Shown: positions 1-7,705 of the stretch, piece by piece
How positions within the stretch are numbered: position 1 is the first letter of the stretch
Layout: each line of letters starts with the position of its first letter
NCBI GenBank assembly: GCA_002422205.1
Contig: DITS01000037.1
Span: 1 to 25,062 of the forward strand
Direction: 5' to 3'
DNA length: 25,062 bases
From: Alphaproteobacteria bacterium UBA6178
GTDB taxonomy: Bacteria; Pseudomonadota; Alphaproteobacteria; Rickettsiales; UBA3002
Position numbers and translations under genes: made by a program
Notes under the pieces: generated by a model
Databases searched by the model: none
What the model was told of the DNA's origin: nothing
Seen by the model: the letters and a program-made list of their open reading frames with translations, nothing else

Positions 1-34
1 GGTGAAATCGAATAATTAAACGGGGATCAGAGCG

Positions 35-1402
35 ATGACACAATTTTTTAGCACAACACTATATCAGCATGCGACGCGTATTTGCCATCAGTTCATTCGT
101 GCACGCCACGGCAATGTGTTGCTGGTTACGGCTATTGCTATCCCTGTGATTTTGGCTGCGGCCGGACTCGCGATTGATTTGAACCGCTATATGAAGTCGA
201 GTGGGTATATTCAAAGTGCGGTAGATCAGGCGGCCATAGCATCGGTGGCGGTGGATGGGCAGGATCGTCAGGAAGTGGCGACACGCTTTTTTAATGCAAG
301 TCTGAGCGACGAGATTAAGCAATATATTACCCTTAATAGTATTAGCGTGTCGGAAAGCTTTCCGCCCGGCGGGCCGCTATCGGTTACGGTATCGGCTAAG
401 GTGACACTCACCAATGCGCTGGGGGGCTTTGTAGGTGTCAGCAGCTCAGGGATTGAAAAATCCGGCAGGGCAACGCGCGCCGTGGAAAATGTTGAGGCGG
501 TGGTTACCATGGCGTCGAGTGGTACGATGTGTGCCAAGAAAAAACGTATTCCCAATAGCGCGAAAATTGTGAAGGGCGATACGTTGGTGGCACTGGACCC
601 CGATCCGAAATGCACCAACTTTAAAGCCATGAAGCAGGGCGTAACCGATTTTATTGATATCATTGAGAGCAATGAGACGGTGGCGGATTTCAAGGTGGGG
701 CTGGTGCCTTATAATTATAAAGTGAAAATGCCGGACCTGAAGAATATTCCGCCTTCGCTGAAAGCGAATGAGCCGAAAGGTTTTTATGAGAATCTGGCGG
801 ATGCGGAGCCCTTAGCCGCGGTGGTGCCGCTGACTTCGAATATGGCCTCGCTGCGCACCCAGATTGATAACATGAAGCAAACGCCGGAGGGGATTGCTTG
901 GAGCCGGAGTGATTTGGGTACGCATGTGGCAGGGCTGATGCTCAATCCTGCCGACAAAGCCTATTTTAATGGCGAATCGCCCAAAGCGTTTGGAGATGCC
1001 GCCACGCAAAAAGTGGTGATTATTATGACCGATGGGGCCAATACCGGTTGCTGCTACACCAATTGGCCGCAGGATAATTATGAAAATCAGTATGTGTATT
1101 TTCATAAGCCTTATAATGATGATCAGCTGAAATTATGCAGCGTGCTGAAAGAACAGGGTGTGCAGATTTTCACCATTTTGTTTGATGTGCAGGAAACGGA
1201 TGCGGGTGGTGCGGAAATCAACAATGTGTTCGCACGCTGCGCGTCGGGTGCTTATGATGAGCGCGGGTTAGAGGAGAACCCCAATGCGAAGCTGAAATGC
1301 GATCAGAAACAGAATTGCTATAATGTGGCGACTGATGAAGATTTGAAGAAAGCCTATCGCCAGATTGCGCAAACCTTCTATAAGCCGTCATTGTCGGAAT
1401 AG
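35..1402 (+). CDS. TadG-like pilus-assembly protein with C-terminal VWA-like domain
   Basis: 455 residues. The N-terminus has a short cytoplasmic stretch, then a TadE/TadG-type hydrophobic helix (about residues 27-47, beginning GNVLLVTAIAIPVILAAAG) and the 'D-N-R-Y...A-V-D-Q-A-A-I-A' pattern that follows it in TadG proteins. The rest is extracytoplasmic. A von Willebrand A-like fold is suggested by VVIIMTDGANTG near residue 330 and by the flanking alternating hydrophobic strands. The usual first metal-site motif (DxSxS) appears as ASSGT (VVTMASSGTM, about residue 155), so the Asp is missing. Several cysteines (for example the GCCY segment and the C-terminal CDQKQNC) suggest disulfides outside the membrane. 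TadG proteins are minor pseudopilins or anchoring factors of Tad/Flp pili. Two TadE-like genes follow after 5 bp and by overlap, so the three form one operon whose earlier tad genes would lie to the left of the window. Confidence 0.85.
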   Translation: MTQFFSTTLYQHATRICHQFIRARHGNVLLVTAIAIPVILAAAGLAIDLNRYMKSSGYIQSAVDQAAIASVAVDGQDRQEVATRFFNASLSDEIKQYITLNSISVSESFPPGGPLSVTVSAKVTLTNALGGFVGVSSSGIEKSGRATRAVENVEAVVTMASSGTMCAKKKRIPNSAKIVKGDTLVALDPDPKCTNFKAMKQGVTDFIDIIESNETVADFKVGLVPYNYKVKMPDLKNIPPSLKANEPKGFYENLADAEPLAAVVPLTSNMASLRTQIDNMKQTPEGIAWSRSDLGTHVAGLMLNPADKAYFNGESPKAFGDAATQKVVIIMTDGANTGCCYTNWPQDNYENQYVYFHKPYNDDQLKLCSVLKEQGVQIFTILFDVQETDAGGAEINNVFARCASGAYDERGLEENPNAKLKCDQKQNCYNVATDEDLKKAYRQIAQTFYKPSLSE

Positions 1403-1407
1403 ATTTT

Positions 1408-1938
1408 ATGCAGCATTTCCGGCGCGGTGTCTTACGATCAGACCAGACAGGGGCGACGTTTGTAGAGTTTGCTCTCGTCTTTCCGGTGTTTTTGATGCTA
1501 TTGCTGGCTATCCTTGAATATTCGATCGTGCTGTATTTGCGCAGCACGATCGAGGATGCCACACGCAGCACGGCGCGCATGGCGATTACCGGTAATATGT
1601 ATGATGCGACAAGTGGCGTTAGCCGCGCTGAATATCTGGATCAGCAGTTGCGTGAGCGTGTGTCGGCGGTCGTGCTGAAACCGGAGAATGTAACGGTGCA
1701 TACCACATTATATGATACCTATGGCAATGTGCGCGCCGGTAACGGTGTGGTGATGTCGGGTGTGAATTTTGGCTCGGCCAATCAGATTGTCGAATATACG
1801 GTGGTCTATCAGCATGATTTTTTGACACCGATTGCAGCGCTTGCGGGGTGGACGACGGGCTCGTCGAGCAGCGAAGAAACGCTGAATAACAGCTTATTAA
1901 TTATGTCAACGGCGTTTGCAAAAAATGAAAATTTCTAA
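1408..1938 (+). CDS. TadE-like pseudopilin
   Basis: 176 residues, with ATG 5 bp after the tadG-like stop. Residues 10-40 carry the TadE signature: a short polar leader, TGATFVEFALVFPVF with the conserved Glu after the T-F-V motif, then a hydrophobic helix. Next comes the typical amphipathic stretch (LRSTIEDATRSTARMAITG). The remainder is a hydrophilic beta-rich domain. TadE proteins are minor pseudopilins processed by the prepilin peptidase and needed for Flp pilus assembly. The gene overlaps the next TadE-like gene by 14 bp, which suggests translational coupling. The family is clear; which of TadE or TadF it corresponds to is not decidable by eye. Confidence 0.85.
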   Translation: MQHFRRGVLRSDQTGATFVEFALVFPVFLMLLLAILEYSIVLYLRSTIEDATRSTARMAITGNMYDATSGVSRAEYLDQQLRERVSAVVLKPENVTVHTTLYDTYGNVRAGNGVVMSGVNFGSANQIVEYTVVYQHDFLTPIAALAGWTTGSSSSEETLNNSLLIMSTAFAKNENF

Positions 1939-2542
1939 CTTATATTTACGCTTGCGACGGGATCGTTCCGGTTCTGCCTTGATTGAGTTTGCACTGGCGT
2001 TGCCTGTGTTGCTTCTGTTGTTTTTCGGTACGATTGAAATCGCCAATTTTGTGTATGCGAGCCAAAAAGCCCAAAGTGCAGCCGAGAATATTGTGAATAT
2101 TATTAATCTGCAAAATAATGTTTCGACATCGGAGCTGGAATCGATGTCGGCGATGATGCCGCGCATTGTGCGTCCGTTTCTGATCAGTGATTTGCAATAT
2201 CAGGTGATTGTGACAGCAATGCAACGTGATGTCAGCGAGCCTTATGGTTATATCCGCTGGCAAAAATCATTTGGTATGGGCGGTGGTGCCAGCCGATTTA
2301 TTTATAAGGAAAACGGCAGTAAGCAGGAAAACCGGGTTGATCTCCATGATTTGGACGGGTTTGCTTTCTCGCCGGGGGATCAGGTGCTGGTGGTTGAAAC
2401 CTATATGTATTATCAGCCGATATTTGATAATACATTCACACAATCCATGCTGGGTCTGCAAAATTCCTATTTATATCATTCGACACCGCCTACGCGGCCA
2501 CGTACCGGTAAGTTTCAATTTCATCCGGATGATCTGATCTAA
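1925..2542 (+). CDS. Second TadE/TadF-like pseudopilin
   Basis: 205 residues from the ATG at 1925. A TTG at 1916 is also in frame, but the ATG gives a normal short basic leader (MKISNLYLRLRRDRSGSAL). The pseudopilin motif SGSALIEFALALPVLLLLFF is followed by IEIANFVYASQKAQSAAENI, a classic TadE continuation, and then about 150 residues of soluble domain. The start lies inside the 3' end of the upstream TadE gene (14 bp overlap), so the two are probably translated in a coupled way. It likely acts as a minor subunit at the base or tip of a Tad pilus. The pilus operon appears to end here: 147 bp separate it from the next gene, which has an unrelated function. Confidence 0.83.
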   Translation: MKISNLYLRLRRDRSGSALIEFALALPVLLLLFFGTIEIANFVYASQKAQSAAENIVNIINLQNNVSTSELESMSAMMPRIVRPFLISDLQYQVIVTAMQRDVSEPYGYIRWQKSFGMGGGASRFIYKENGSKQENRVDLHDLDGFAFSPGDQVLVVETYMYYQPIFDNTFTQSMLGLQNSYLYHSTPPTRPRTGKFQFHPDDLI

Positions 2543-2689
2543 TTTCTCCCGTTTTTATCGTAATTTTATGGATAGCGTGATTTCGGCTATCGACAATAAA
2601 CATGTGGTGGCTTTCAATCATCGTTTTTAACTATGTGCTTTATCGCGCATGGTTTGGTGTATTGGTGATGTAGTTTAAGGATTAATATT

Positions 2690-4504
2690 ATGTGCGGGAT
2701 TGCGGGTGAGATACGGTTTGACGGGGCCATGGCGGATAGTGAGGCGGTGCGCGCGATGACACAGGCGCAGCAGCGGCGCGGGCCCGATGGCGCAGGATTG
2801 TATCAGCAGGGGCCTGTGGCGCTGGGACACCGGCGGCTACGCATTATTGATTTGAGCGCGCATGGGGCGCAGCCGATGCAGGATAATACACTGGGGCTTA
2901 CCTTGGTTTTTAACGGCTGTATTTATAATTATGTGCAGCTGCGCGAGCAATTGCAGCAAAAGGGCTATTCGTTTTTTTCTAGCAGCGATACCGAGGTGAT
3001 TATCAAAGCCTATCATCATTGGGGAGTGGAATGTGTGCAGCAATTTAAAGGCATGTTTGCCTTTGCGATTGTGGAGCGTGACAGCGGGCGTGTATTTTTA
3101 GCGCGTGATCGCAGCGGCATTAAGCCGCTTTATTATCACCATACCGCTAGCGCATTTCATTTTGCGTCATCGTTACCTGCTTTGCTGCAATCGGGTGCAG
3201 TGGATATGGCGATTGATCCGAAGGCGCTGCATTATTATCTGATGTTTCACGGGATTATACCGGCACCGGAGTCGTTATTTCAAAGCGTAAAAAAACTGCC
3301 GCAAGGACATTGGATGATGCTGGAGCCGGATGGTTCGGTGAAGATGGAACGCTATTGGCAGGTGCATTTTTGCCCTGAGCCAGAGGGTGACGAAGAGGAA
3401 TGGAAATCACGTTTGCTGGATAAGCTGGATGTGGCGGTGCAGCGCCGGTTGGTGGCGGATGTGCCGGTGGGGGTGCTGCTGTCGGGCGGGATTGATTCAA
3501 GCTTGATGGTGGCGCTATGCGCCAAGCATAGCGCGACGCCGGTGAAGACTTTTTCGATTGGGTTTGAAGATGCGGGCGGCGAAGCGGGGAATGAATTTTA
3601 TTATTCGGACATGGTGGCGAAGCATTATGGCAGCGAGCACCGCAAAATATTTATCCCGCAAGAGGATGTGATTAAGCATTTGCCGGATTGTATTGCCAAT
3701 ATGTCGGAGCCGATGGTGTCGTGGGATAATATTGGCTTTTATTTGCTGGCGAGGGAAGTATCGCAGCATATTAAAGTGGTGCAGTGCGGACAGGGGGCGG
3801 ATGAATTATTCGCCGGTTATGGTTGGCATGCACCGCTGCTTGCGAGCCATAACCCGCGTGATGATTTTAAAAAGGGATGGTTTGACCGTAGCTTTGCAGA
3901 ATATGCGCGGATGGTGCATCCTGACTTAGTAGAAGAAAATTATGCTGAGGCGTTTATTGATGATTATTATCGCGAGTCACGCGCTGGTAGTGAGTTTGAA
4001 AAAGGGCTGGAGCTGGATACGACGGTGCTAATTACCGATGATCCGGTGAAGCGCGTGGATAACCACACAATGGCGTGGGGGCTGGAAGCGCGGGTGCCGT
4101 TTTTGGATCATGAGGTGGTGGAATTTGCTGCCACGATTCCGACAGCGTATAAAATCCGCAATGGGGTGGGCAAATGGTTGCTGAAAGAAGCGTCGCGCCA
4201 GCTGCTGCCTGCGGAGGTGATTGACCGGCCCAAAGGGTATTTTCCGGTACCGGCATTGAAGAATTTATCGGGGCCGACACTGGAATTTATGCGCGAGACG
4301 GTGATGGCGCAGCATTGCCGTAATCGCGGGCTTGTTAATGCCGATTATGTGGTGCAGCTGGTGGAAAACCCGCAGGCGCATCTGACACCGACGGGGGTGT
4401 CGAAGCTTTATCAGCTGGCGGTGCTGGAGCATTGGCTGCACATTCATGCGCCGCAGGCGTATTTTGGCTCTAGCCGCAAGGAGCCGCTGCGGCAGGCATC
4501 CTAA
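2690..4504 (+). CDS. asnO: N-acetylglutaminylglutamine amidotransferase (asparagine-synthase family)
   Basis: 604 residues. The N-terminal Ntn glutaminase domain starts at Cys2 (MCGIAGEIRFDG), with RRGPDG at 29-34 and LGHRRLRIIDLS at 45-56. The C-terminal ATP-pyrophosphatase domain has LSGGIDSS at 264-271. Besides general AsnB features, it has the marks of the NAGGN amidotransferase subfamily as I remember them: FSIGFEDAGGE followed by YYSDMVAKHYG, VVQCGQGADELFAGYGW, DDPVKRVDNHTMAWGLEARV and RPKGYFPVPALK. These enzymes amidate N-acetylglutaminylglutamine to give the osmoprotectant NAGGN, using glutamine and ATP. A Shine-Dalgarno-like AAGGA precedes the ATG. The gene ends at a strong terminator and converges on a RimK-like ligase. 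The usual partner, a ~550-600 residue GNAT-ATP-grasp synthetase, is not in this window. Confidence 0.85.
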   Translation: MCGIAGEIRFDGAMADSEAVRAMTQAQQRRGPDGAGLYQQGPVALGHRRLRIIDLSAHGAQPMQDNTLGLTLVFNGCIYNYVQLREQLQQKGYSFFSSSDTEVIIKAYHHWGVECVQQFKGMFAFAIVERDSGRVFLARDRSGIKPLYYHHTASAFHFASSLPALLQSGAVDMAIDPKALHYYLMFHGIIPAPESLFQSVKKLPQGHWMMLEPDGSVKMERYWQVHFCPEPEGDEEEWKSRLLDKLDVAVQRRLVADVPVGVLLSGGIDSSLMVALCAKHSATPVKTFSIGFEDAGGEAGNEFYYSDMVAKHYGSEHRKIFIPQEDVIKHLPDCIANMSEPMVSWDNIGFYLLAREVSQHIKVVQCGQGADELFAGYGWHAPLLASHNPRDDFKKGWFDRSFAEYARMVHPDLVEENYAEAFIDDYYRESRAGSEFEKGLELDTTVLITDDPVKRVDNHTMAWGLEARVPFLDHEVVEFAATIPTAYKIRNGVGKWLLKEASRQLLPAEVIDRPKGYFPVPALKNLSGPTLEFMRETVMAQHCRNRGLVNADYVVQLVENPQAHLTPTGVSKLYQLAVLEHWLHIHAPQAYFGSSRKEPLRQAS

Positions 4505-4513
4505 TTTAAAAAC

Positions 4514-4548
4514 AAAAGGCCCGCTTTGGATTGTAAAGCGGGCCTTTT
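4514..4548. terminator. Bidirectional intrinsic terminator between convergent asnO and rimK-like genes
   Basis: This is a perfect 14-bp inverted repeat: AAAAGGCCCGCTTT at 4514-4527 and its complement at 4535-4548, with a 7-nt loop. The GC-rich core is flanked by A-runs on one side and T-runs on the other, so it can terminate transcription from both directions. It lies 9 bp after the asnO stop and 14 bp before the end of the opposing gene. Confidence 0.93.
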
Positions 4549-4562
4549 GCTGCAGGGTGGGA

Positions 4563-5522
4563 TTACTGACTGAGGGTGAGGCCGCGCATGAGCGGGGCTT
4601 GTGTGGTGGTGATCAGGCTGGGCTGCGTCTGGCGCATGGCACAGTGGACGGCGAAATCGATCATGAGCCCGGCGACATCGACACTGGTGACGGATTCCAG
4701 CCCCTGCTCGCCGGTGAAGCCGGGAGAGGTGTTGATTTCGAGCAGCAAGGGACCGCGATTGGAGCGCACAAAATCGACACCGGCGATTTGAATGTCGATG
4801 GCGTTGGTGGCGGCTAGTACCATTTTCGCTTCTTCTGTTGTGAGATCGACGGGGAAGGAATGCGCGCCGAGTGATACATTGGCGCGGAAATCGCCATTTT
4901 GAGATTGGCGGCGCATGCTGGCGACAATTTTGCCATCGATAACGAAGCTGCGAATGTCGGTGCCTGCGGATTCACTGATATATTCCTGTACGATGAGGCG
5001 CATGCCCTGCGTGTTGTGGCGGTCAAAAATGTCGTAGGCTTCGTCGAGGCTGTGCACACGGAAAACGCCGTTGCCTTCGGTGCCTTCGATTAATTTCATG
5101 ATGATGGGGTAGTCGCCTACGGTGCCGATGATTTTTTTCAGGTCTTCGCGGGTATAGGCAAAACCGGTGGCAGGCATCGGGATTGCATATTCGCTGAGGC
5201 GCTGCATGCATTGGAGCTTGTCGCGGCCATGCTCGATGGCGGCGACGCTGTCGGTGGTTGGAAAATGCAGCGCTTCGAACTGGCGCATCACGGAGGAGCC
5301 GAATTCGGTATGCGGGATATCGATGCGCGGGATGATGGCGGCGATATCGTCAGGCAATGGGCGGCCATGATAGTAAATATGCACGTTTGCATCTTGCGAG
5401 AGCAGCAGGCTGCACTGCATTAAATCGATCAGGACGGCTTCATGTCCGCGCTTGGTCGCAGCCTCACAGAAGCGCTGATCAGCAGCGGGTTCGCCATGCG
5501 AAGTGAGAATGCCTATTTTCAT
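4563..5522 (-). CDS. RimK-like ATP-grasp glutamate ligase
   Basis: 319 residues from the ATG at 5522, chosen because GGAGAAGGAA lies just upstream; more upstream in-frame starts have no such site. The protein is colinear with E. coli RimK (about 300 residues): an N-terminal MKIGILTSHGEP fold, IPRIDIPHTEFGSSVMRQFE (about 64-83), the ATP-grasp centre IMKLIEGTEGNGVF (141-154), VQEYISES (178-185), DIRSFVIDGK (189-198), and the metal-binding C-terminus AGVDFVRSNRGPLLLEINTSPG (247-268, in pieces). RimK adds glutamates to the C-terminus of ribosomal protein S6 and can make poly-alpha-glutamate. ATP-grasp domains of this type also form the dipeptide bond in NAGGN synthesis, but there they are fused to a GNAT domain, which is absent here. 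A ~20-residue C-terminal extension is not part of the core. It is probably co-transcribed with the upstream hydrolase gene (107 bp gap). Family secure; substrate unknown. Confidence 0.85.
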   Translation of the reverse strand: MKIGILTSHGEPAADQRFCEAATKRGHEAVLIDLMQCSLLLSQDANVHIYYHGRPLPDDIAAIIPRIDIPHTEFGSSVMRQFEALHFPTTDSVAAIEHGRDKLQCMQRLSEYAIPMPATGFAYTREDLKKIIGTVGDYPIIMKLIEGTEGNGVFRVHSLDEAYDIFDRHNTQGMRLIVQEYISESAGTDIRSFVIDGKIVASMRRQSQNGDFRANVSLGAHSFPVDLTTEEAKMVLAATNAIDIQIAGVDFVRSNRGPLLLEINTSPGFTGEQGLESVTSVDVAGLMIDFAVHCAMRQTQPSLITTTQAPLMRGLTLSQ

Positions 5523-5629
5523 GATGTGTTCCTTCTCCATGTGGTATTCTTTTGCTGTGTGCAGTAAGCCTGAATACGCATAAAGCACCTATATGGATGC
5601 TGAGGGTGGATCATAAATAATTATAAGTA

Positions 5630-6355
5630 TCACAGGTTTTTTGCCTTTTTCTCTTGTCGGCAGGCTTGGATGAAAACGTGGAAAATGGCGAAATGTTTGC
5701 GCGCCAGGAGCTGGTATTCGGGGTGCCATTGCAGGCCGAGCACAAAGCGGTTGCTGGCTTCTTCGATGCCCTGCATCATGCCCAGATGATCGTCGGCGAT
5801 GCAGACTAAGCCTTCGCCCAATGTGTCGATGGCCTGATGGTGCAGGCTGGTGATCCATTGTTTTTCGTTGGGGTCGAATATCGAAGAGAGCAGGCGGCTG
5901 TGAATGAAGGAGCGTTTGCGTTTGAGCAGCTTGCCCAGCACGGATTTGGCGGGGGTGTAATAGCGAAATTTCTGGCTGGCTTTTTGGTGCAATGTGCCGC
6001 CTTTGAAAATATTGATGAGTTGTGCGCCACGGCAAATGCCAAAGACGGGTTTATTGTGCAGCAGTGCCTCTTTAAGCAAACGCAGTTCCAGCTCGTCGCG
6101 CTCGGGCTCGCAATAAAAGCTATTGGTGTTTTCTTGTCCGTAATGCGAGGGGTCGATATCGACACCGCCGGAAATTAACAGGCCATCATAGGGTGGAATG
6201 CTGCGGGTGCCGGCATGCACCAACACGGCCTCGCCACCGCATTTGCGAATGGCGTAGCGGGTGCAATGCCATGACCACCAGTCCCAATGCATGTAGAGCA
6301 TGTGTTTGGAGCTGGTAACCAGAATGAGGGGTTTGGGTATGGTCGCTTGCGTCAT
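5630..6355 (-). CDS. Class I glutamine amidotransferase-like hydrolase (peptidase C26, PuuD-like)
   Basis: 241 residues. The class I GATase fold shows as DGLLISGGVDIDPSHYG (57-73), the nucleophile elbow FGICRGAQLIN with Cys108 (105-115), and LQWHPEYQ with His211 and Glu213 completing the triad. LHHQAIDTLG (171-180) is typical of gamma-glutamyl-GABA hydrolase-type C26 enzymes. Relatives cleave gamma-glutamyl bonds (PuuD, folate polyglutamates) or act in peptide and osmolyte turnover. The N-terminal part (MHWDWWSWHCTRYAIRKCGG) is unusually rich in Trp. Only a weak ribosome-binding site precedes the ATG; the start is chosen for its fit to the fold. It lies upstream of the RimK-like ligase on the same strand, which suggests ligase and hydrolase act on the same glutamyl compound; this is inference. 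Confidence 0.83.
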   Translation of the reverse strand: MTQATIPKPLILVTSSKHMLYMHWDWWSWHCTRYAIRKCGGEAVLVHAGTRSIPPYDGLLISGGVDIDPSHYGQENTNSFYCEPERDELELRLLKEALLHNKPVFGICRGAQLINIFKGGTLHQKASQKFRYYTPAKSVLGKLLKRKRSFIHSRLLSSIFDPNEKQWITSLHHQAIDTLGEGLVCIADDHLGMMQGIEEASNRFVLGLQWHPEYQLLARKHFAIFHVFIQACRQEKKAKNL

Positions 6356-6401
6356 GCAGTGTATTGAGGCGCAATTGGCATAAAAAAACGATAAGAAATC
6401 A

Positions 6402-6441
6402 CCCAGTAGGAAAGGAGCCGTGAAGACTCCTTTCCTCTGGG
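6402..6441 (-). terminator. Probable terminator of the hemerythrin gene
   Basis: Long inverted repeat: CCCAGTAGGAAAGGAG at 6402-6417 pairs with CTCCTTTCCTCTGGG at 6427-6441 with a single bulged base and a 9-nt loop. It lies 12 bp past the hemerythrin stop codon. On the minus strand a run of seven T follows about 14 nt after the stem, so it is less canonical than the other terminators here. It could also shield the next minus-strand gene. Confidence 0.65.
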
Positions 6442-6453
6442 GGCTTGCAAGTG

Positions 6454-6903
6454 CTATGCAGCTTCGCTGCTGATTTCGTGTTTGAGTTGATCCATTTGAT
6501 CGGCCAGTCTTTCGGCTTGTGTGTCGGAAATAACTTTTTTGGCCTTCTCGAAAATTTCGCCTTCTTCTTCATGGACATGATGCTCGACGGCCTTTTTCAG
6601 CGAACCAAAGGTGACGAGCCATTTGGCCTCGGCGGGGTCCATCGTGTTTAATTGCTGAATATAGGATTCGATTTCATCATGCTCTTCTTCGGCGTGCTCT
6701 TCTTTTTCCTGCAGTTGTTTGCCGCCGCGTTCTTCGAGGGCCTGATAGAAGGTTTGCTCTTCGGATTTTGCATGGATCATCAGCTCTTCGCACATGGTGG
6801 TGAATAATTGTGCGCGTTGCTTGGGGTCTTTGGATGAAGCGATTTGCTCCATCAGTTTGCTGACGGTTTCATGATCTTTTTTAATATAGTTATAAATATC
6901 CAT
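6454..6903 (-). CDS. Hemerythrin HHE-domain protein
   Basis: 149 residues from the ATG at 6903, which has GGAG about 8 nt upstream; a longer in-frame start lacks a good site. It is an all-helical protein with the metal-ligand pattern of HHE hemerythrins: His11 in IKKDHETV, His44 with Glu48 in MIHAKSEEQTF, His70 and His75, then His108/109, His111 and Glu115/116 in VEHHVHEEEGEIF. Such proteins bind a di-iron centre and oxygen; bacterial members are linked to oxygen, nitric oxide or iron stress, or to general stress. It is highly charged with no signal peptide, so cytoplasmic. It is a single-gene unit: terminator after it, its own leader with an inverted repeat before it. Confidence 0.88.
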   Translation of the reverse strand: MDIYNYIKKDHETVSKLMEQIASSKDPKQRAQLFTTMCEELMIHAKSEEQTFYQALEERGGKQLQEKEEHAEEEHDEIESYIQQLNTMDPAEAKWLVTFGSLKKAVEHHVHEEEGEIFEKAKKVISDTQAERLADQMDQLKHEISSEAA

Positions 6904-6930
6904 TGTGTGTCTCCATTTTAAATGAATTGC

Positions 6931-6960
6931 TGTCATCCCAACCTGACAGGGGTGATGACA
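6931..6960. repeat. Imperfect inverted repeat in the hemerythrin leader
   Basis: TGTCATC at 6931-6937 pairs with GATGACA at 6954-6960; the inner bases (CC...GG and the CCTGACAGG core) extend the structure imperfectly. It lies 28 bp upstream of the hemerythrin start. It may be a leader hairpin, an operator, or a degenerate copy of a dispersed GTCATCC...GGATGAC palindrome. Confidence 0.45.
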
Positions 6961-7130
6961 AAAAACGATGACGAGCCTTATGTGGATTGCTAAATAATTT
7001 ATAAAACGGCCCCTTTATGGGATTTTGATGGTGCGGCACCGGGAGTAGTCTAACAATTTGATATGGTATGTTCCATGGTGAGGGTGAAGCGTCTGGCTTC
7101 GGTTAACCATTTTAGTTTTAGGAGCATATC

Positions 7131-7625
7131 ATGTCTCATACAGTTTCAGGTATTTTTAAACATTCCGTTGATGCGCAGCGCGCGCTGGATCGTCTGGAAG
7201 CCGCCCGTTTTACCGAAGATCAGATCAGCATGGTCGCGACGGATGAATCCTTGGGTGATTCTTTTGCGATTGAAAAAGATAACAAGGCAGCAGAAGGCGG
7301 CGTGATCGGCGCTGCTTCGGGTGGATTGCTCGGCGCGATTGCAGCCGGTCTTGTTGCCACCGGTAGTCTGGTTATTCCCGGTGTTAATTTAGTGGTATTT
7401 GGTACTGCGATTGCGGCAGCGGCTGGTGCTGGCGTTGGGGCAACAGCGGGTGGTCTTGTGGGTGCGCTGATTGGTTTGGGCGTGCCGGAATATGAAGCCA
7501 AACGCTACGAAAAAGATGTAGAAAGAGGCTCGGTTTTACTGGTGGTGGATGCTGGTAGCCGTGACCGTGCCGATGAAGTGAAGCGCATTTTTGAGCAAGA
7601 ATCCGGCGAGAAAATTGCCGCGTAA
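7131..7625 (+). CDS. Glycine-rich YflT-like general stress protein
   Basis: 164 residues; ATG preceded by AGGAG. The first ~45 residues (VSGIFKHSVDAQRALDRLEA...) match the N-terminal fold of the YflT/general stress protein 17M family. The middle (about 56-122) is a hydrophobic glycine zipper, with GGVIGAASGGLLGAIAAG and GAGVGATAGGLVGALIGLG, capable of membrane insertion or helix packing. The C-terminal YEKDVERGSVLLVVDAG and following helix form a small alpha/beta element seen in such proteins. The biochemical role of the family is unknown; members rise under heat, salt or ethanol stress. A paralogue with the same architecture lies at 9394. It is probably monocistronic: a strong terminator follows. 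Confidence 0.75.
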   Translation: MSHTVSGIFKHSVDAQRALDRLEAARFTEDQISMVATDESLGDSFAIEKDNKAAEGGVIGAASGGLLGAIAAGLVATGSLVIPGVNLVVFGTAIAAAAGAGVGATAGGLVGALIGLGVPEYEAKRYEKDVERGSVLLVVDAGSRDRADEVKRIFEQESGEKIAA

Positions 7626-7644
7626 ATTATAATTCACACCGATT

Positions 7645-7682
7645 GATAATCACCCCAATTTGTTGGGGTGATTATCTTTTTT
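7645..7682 (+). terminator. Intrinsic terminator after the YflT-like gene
   Basis: Perfect 13-bp stem (GATAATCACCCCA at 7645-7657 with its complement at 7664-7676), 6-nt loop, followed directly by six T (7677-7682). It is canonical for + strand transcription and starts 20 bp after the stop codon. Confidence 0.95.
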
Positions 7683-7705
7683 CATAACCCATAGGAGGAT
7701 ATAGT

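Noticed and set aside
2571..2591. GATAGC/GCTATC hairpin after the tad genes
   Set aside because: Only 6 bp of stem with a 9-nt loop and no T-run; not convincing as a terminator.
7052..7074. Minus-strand GGAAC...GTT, like an EcfG general-stress promoter before the hemerythrin gene
   Set aside because: The spacer between GGAAC and GTT is 15 nt, shorter than the EcfG consensus as I know it, and it lies ~150 bp from the start codon.
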